A stretch of DNA of 64,000 nucleotides, taken from assembly GCA_947489425.1 (NCBI GenBank), contig CANLDL010000005.1, positions 26,361 to 90,360 of the forward strand. Reading direction: 5' to 3'. Numbering within the stretch: position 1 is the stretch's first letter; every line of letters begins with the position of its first letter. Positions 62,523-64,000 of this stretch are shown piece by piece. This DNA is from an uncultured Pseudomonadales bacterium (GTDB lineage Bacteria; Pseudomonadota; Gammaproteobacteria; Pseudomonadales; Cellvibrionaceae). Under the pieces are notes generated by a model. The model was not told the DNA's origin and did not search any database. It saw only the letters and a program-made list of their open reading frames with translations. The translations under genes and the position numbers were made by a program.

Positions 62523-64000
62523 ATGTTTTCACTGATTACCAAAAACTCTTACAACGTTAAAAATGATGTGCTTTCGGGTATTACCGTTGCGTTAGCTCTA
62601 GTGCCTGAGGCGGTAGCCTTTGCTTTTATTGCAGGTGTTGAGCCAATGGTTGGCTTGTATGCCGCTTTTATGATGGGATTGCTTACCAGTATATTTGGTG
62701 GTCGCCCAGGTATGATTTCCGGTGCGACGGGTGCAACGGCAGTCGTTATGGTTGCCCTTGTTGCTGATCATGGCGTTCAGTACTTGTTTGCGGCGGTTAT
62801 TCTTGCAGGCCTTATACAAATCACTGCAGGCATTTTACGCTTGGGTAAATATATTCGTATCGTGCCGCATCCGGTTATGTTGGGCTTTGTTAATGGCCTT
62901 GCCATTGTTATTTTCTTGTCTCAGGTCGAGTTATTTAAAATAACAGACAATATTACTAACACCTCTAGTTGGATGGAGGGTACACAGCTCTATACCATGG
63001 GTGCGTTAATTTTATTAACCATGATGATTGTGCACTTTTTACCAAAGCTCACTACGGCAATTCCTGCGGGCTTAGTGGCTATTGTTGTTTTAACTCTCGC
63101 GGTTATTGGGCTAGATTTAGATGCACAAACGGTTATCGATTTTGTGCGTAGTAAATTACCGCCTGCTGAGGCAGTAACCGCAAGCTTACAAGGTGATTTA
63201 CCGAGCTTTGCGATTCCTACCGTCCCTTTTACACTTGAGACATTAAGAATCATCCTTCCTTACGGGCTTATTATTGCTGCCATTGGTTTGATCGAGTCTT
63301 TATTAACCTTGTCGTTAATCGATGAAATTACCAATACTCGTGGTCGTGGTAATCGCGAATGCGTGGGTCAAGGTATTGCCAATACCACCAATGGTTTTTT
63401 TGGTGGTATGGGTGGTTGTGCCATGATTGGCCAAAGTATGATCAATATTAACTCTGGTGGCCGTGGTCGCCTTTCGGGTATTACTGCTGCATTGGTTTTA
63501 TTAGGTTTTATTTTATTTGCTTCATCATTAATCGAAGTTATACCACTGGGTGTGCTGGTGGGTATTATGTTTATGGTCGTATTAGGCACCTTTGAGTGGT
63601 CGTCACTTAGGCTAATTGGAAAAATACCTAAAACTGATATGTTTATTGTGGTGTTAGTTTCTGGTGTGACGGTGGCGGCTGATCTAGCGATAGCAGTTAT
63701 TGTTGGTGTTATCGTCTCTGCGCTTGTTTTTGCATGGAAGCACGCGCAACATATTTTGGTCGATACCTACACCGACGAGAATGGTTACAAAGTATATGAT
63801 TTACGCGGCCCTATATTTTTTGGCTCCGTGGCAAATTTTAAAGAACTATTTGACCCCAAAAATGACCCAGAGCACGTTGTGATCGAATTTAAGCGCTCGC
63901 GTGTGAGTGATCATTCGGGTATTGAAGCACTTGATTCTCTTGCAGAAAAATACCAAGCCGAAGGTAAAAAATTACATCTACGTCATTTAAGTGAAGATTG
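62523..64000 (+). CDS. SulP-family anion transporter with STAS domain (3' end outside window)
   Basis: An open frame from ATG 62523 to the window end, 492 codons without a stop. SulP features: VLSGITVALALVPEAVAFAFIAGV at the N-terminus (with the first membrane span), GLYAAFMMGLLTSIFGGRPGMISGATGA, and a C-terminal STAS domain that begins near VYDLRGPIFFGSV. It transports sulfate, bicarbonate or another anion. It is separated from aceF by a terminator. Short open frames on the opposite strand are not real genes. Confidence 0.93.
   Translation, partial: MFSLITKNSYNVKNDVLSGITVALALVPEAVAFAFIAGVEPMVGLYAAFMMGLLTSIFGGRPGMISGATGATAVVMVALVADHGVQYLFAAVILAGLIQITAGILRLGKYIRIVPHPVMLGFVNGLAIVIFLSQVELFKITDNITNTSSWMEGTQLYTMGALILLTMMIVHFLPKLTTAIPAGLVAIVVLTLAVIGLDLDAQTVIDFVRSKLPPAEAVTASLQGDLPSFAIPTVPFTLETLRIILPYGLIIAAIGLIESLLTLSLIDEITNTRGRGNRECVGQGIANTTNGFFGGMGGCAMIGQSMININSGGRGRLSGITAALVLLGFILFASSLIEVIPLGVLVGIMFMVVLGTFEWSSLRLIGKIPKTDMFIVVLVSGVTVAADLAIAVIVGVIVSALVFAWKHAQHILVDTYTDENGYKVYDLRGPIFFGSVANFKELFDPKNDPEHVVIEFKRSRVSDHSGIEALDSLAEKYQAEGKKLHLRHLSED

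Overview
The window looks like the chromosome of a low-GC marine gammaproteobacterium. This rests on the housekeeping set (dnaE, accA, aceEF with a homodimer-type AceE, slyX, ppnP, perM, bepA, a pitrilysin-like M16 protease) together with FadL, malate-CoA ligase/malyl-CoA lyase and the carboxynorspermidine polyamine route. A Cellvibrionales/Spongiibacteraceae-like host is my guess from gene content; no 16S or other marker is present to prove it.

Bases 1 to about 11,754 are the right-hand part of a genomic island. Its core is a rightward run of a ribbon-helix-helix regulator, a DUF4007 protein (SspB-like), a large P-loop ATPase (SspC-like), a PAPS-reductase-family enzyme (SspD/DndC-like) and a DUF262/DUF1524 effector (SspE-like). 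This is a single-strand DNA phosphorothioation defence system without its own cysteine desulfurase (SspA). A convergent gene encodes the phosphorothioation-associated putative methyltransferase, followed by a Phd/ParE toxin-antitoxin pair and a decayed HTH gene. A perfect 38-bp palindrome with an adjacent inverted repeat precedes the operon. The island ends at a 45-nt copy of the 3' part of a tRNA-Lys(TTT) gene followed by a terminator, which is the signature of integration into tRNA-Lys. The intact tRNA and the integrase should lie left of the window.

From 11.9 to 19.1 kb are an OhrR-type regulator divergent from a periplasmic catalase-related peroxidase, a gene-poor decayed stretch (AraC remnant), an ankyrin protein, a FadL-type outer-membrane transporter and an SGNH-esterase lipoprotein. 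The last two share an upstream gcgagcgctcgc palindrome, suggesting a common regulator. From 19.3 to 22.2 kb (minus strand) are malyl-CoA lyase and malate-CoA ligase beta and alpha genes. The beta and alpha genes are collapsed into each other: the beta 3' end and the alpha 5' end are missing and the two frames meet at an A6C4 run, so the pair is either broken or made as a frameshifted fusion.

From 22.9 to 29.8 kb are nadA and a polyamine cluster (speA, carboxynorspermidine synthase, nspC, speB) that can take arginine to putrescine and then spermidine through the carboxy intermediate. From 29.8 to 36 kb are regulators (AraC, LysR), MAPEG and YHS proteins, a phytase-like secreted esterase, ppnP, a class II cytochrome c and a siderophore-interacting protein. 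From 36 to 47 kb are dnaE (with an unusual linker insertion), a HerA-like ATPase, accA, two GNAT acetyltransferases, a DUF302 protein, a cytosolic SGNH hydrolase and a YciH/SUI1 factor. From 47.6 to 64 kb are a voltage-gated-type potassium channel with a C-terminal zinc ribbon, slyX, a PAS-GGDEF-EAL protein, a BepA-like M48 protease, a TusA-like protein, PerM, an M16 protease, aceE-aceF behind a long hairpin-rich leader, and the start of a SulP transporter cut by the window end.
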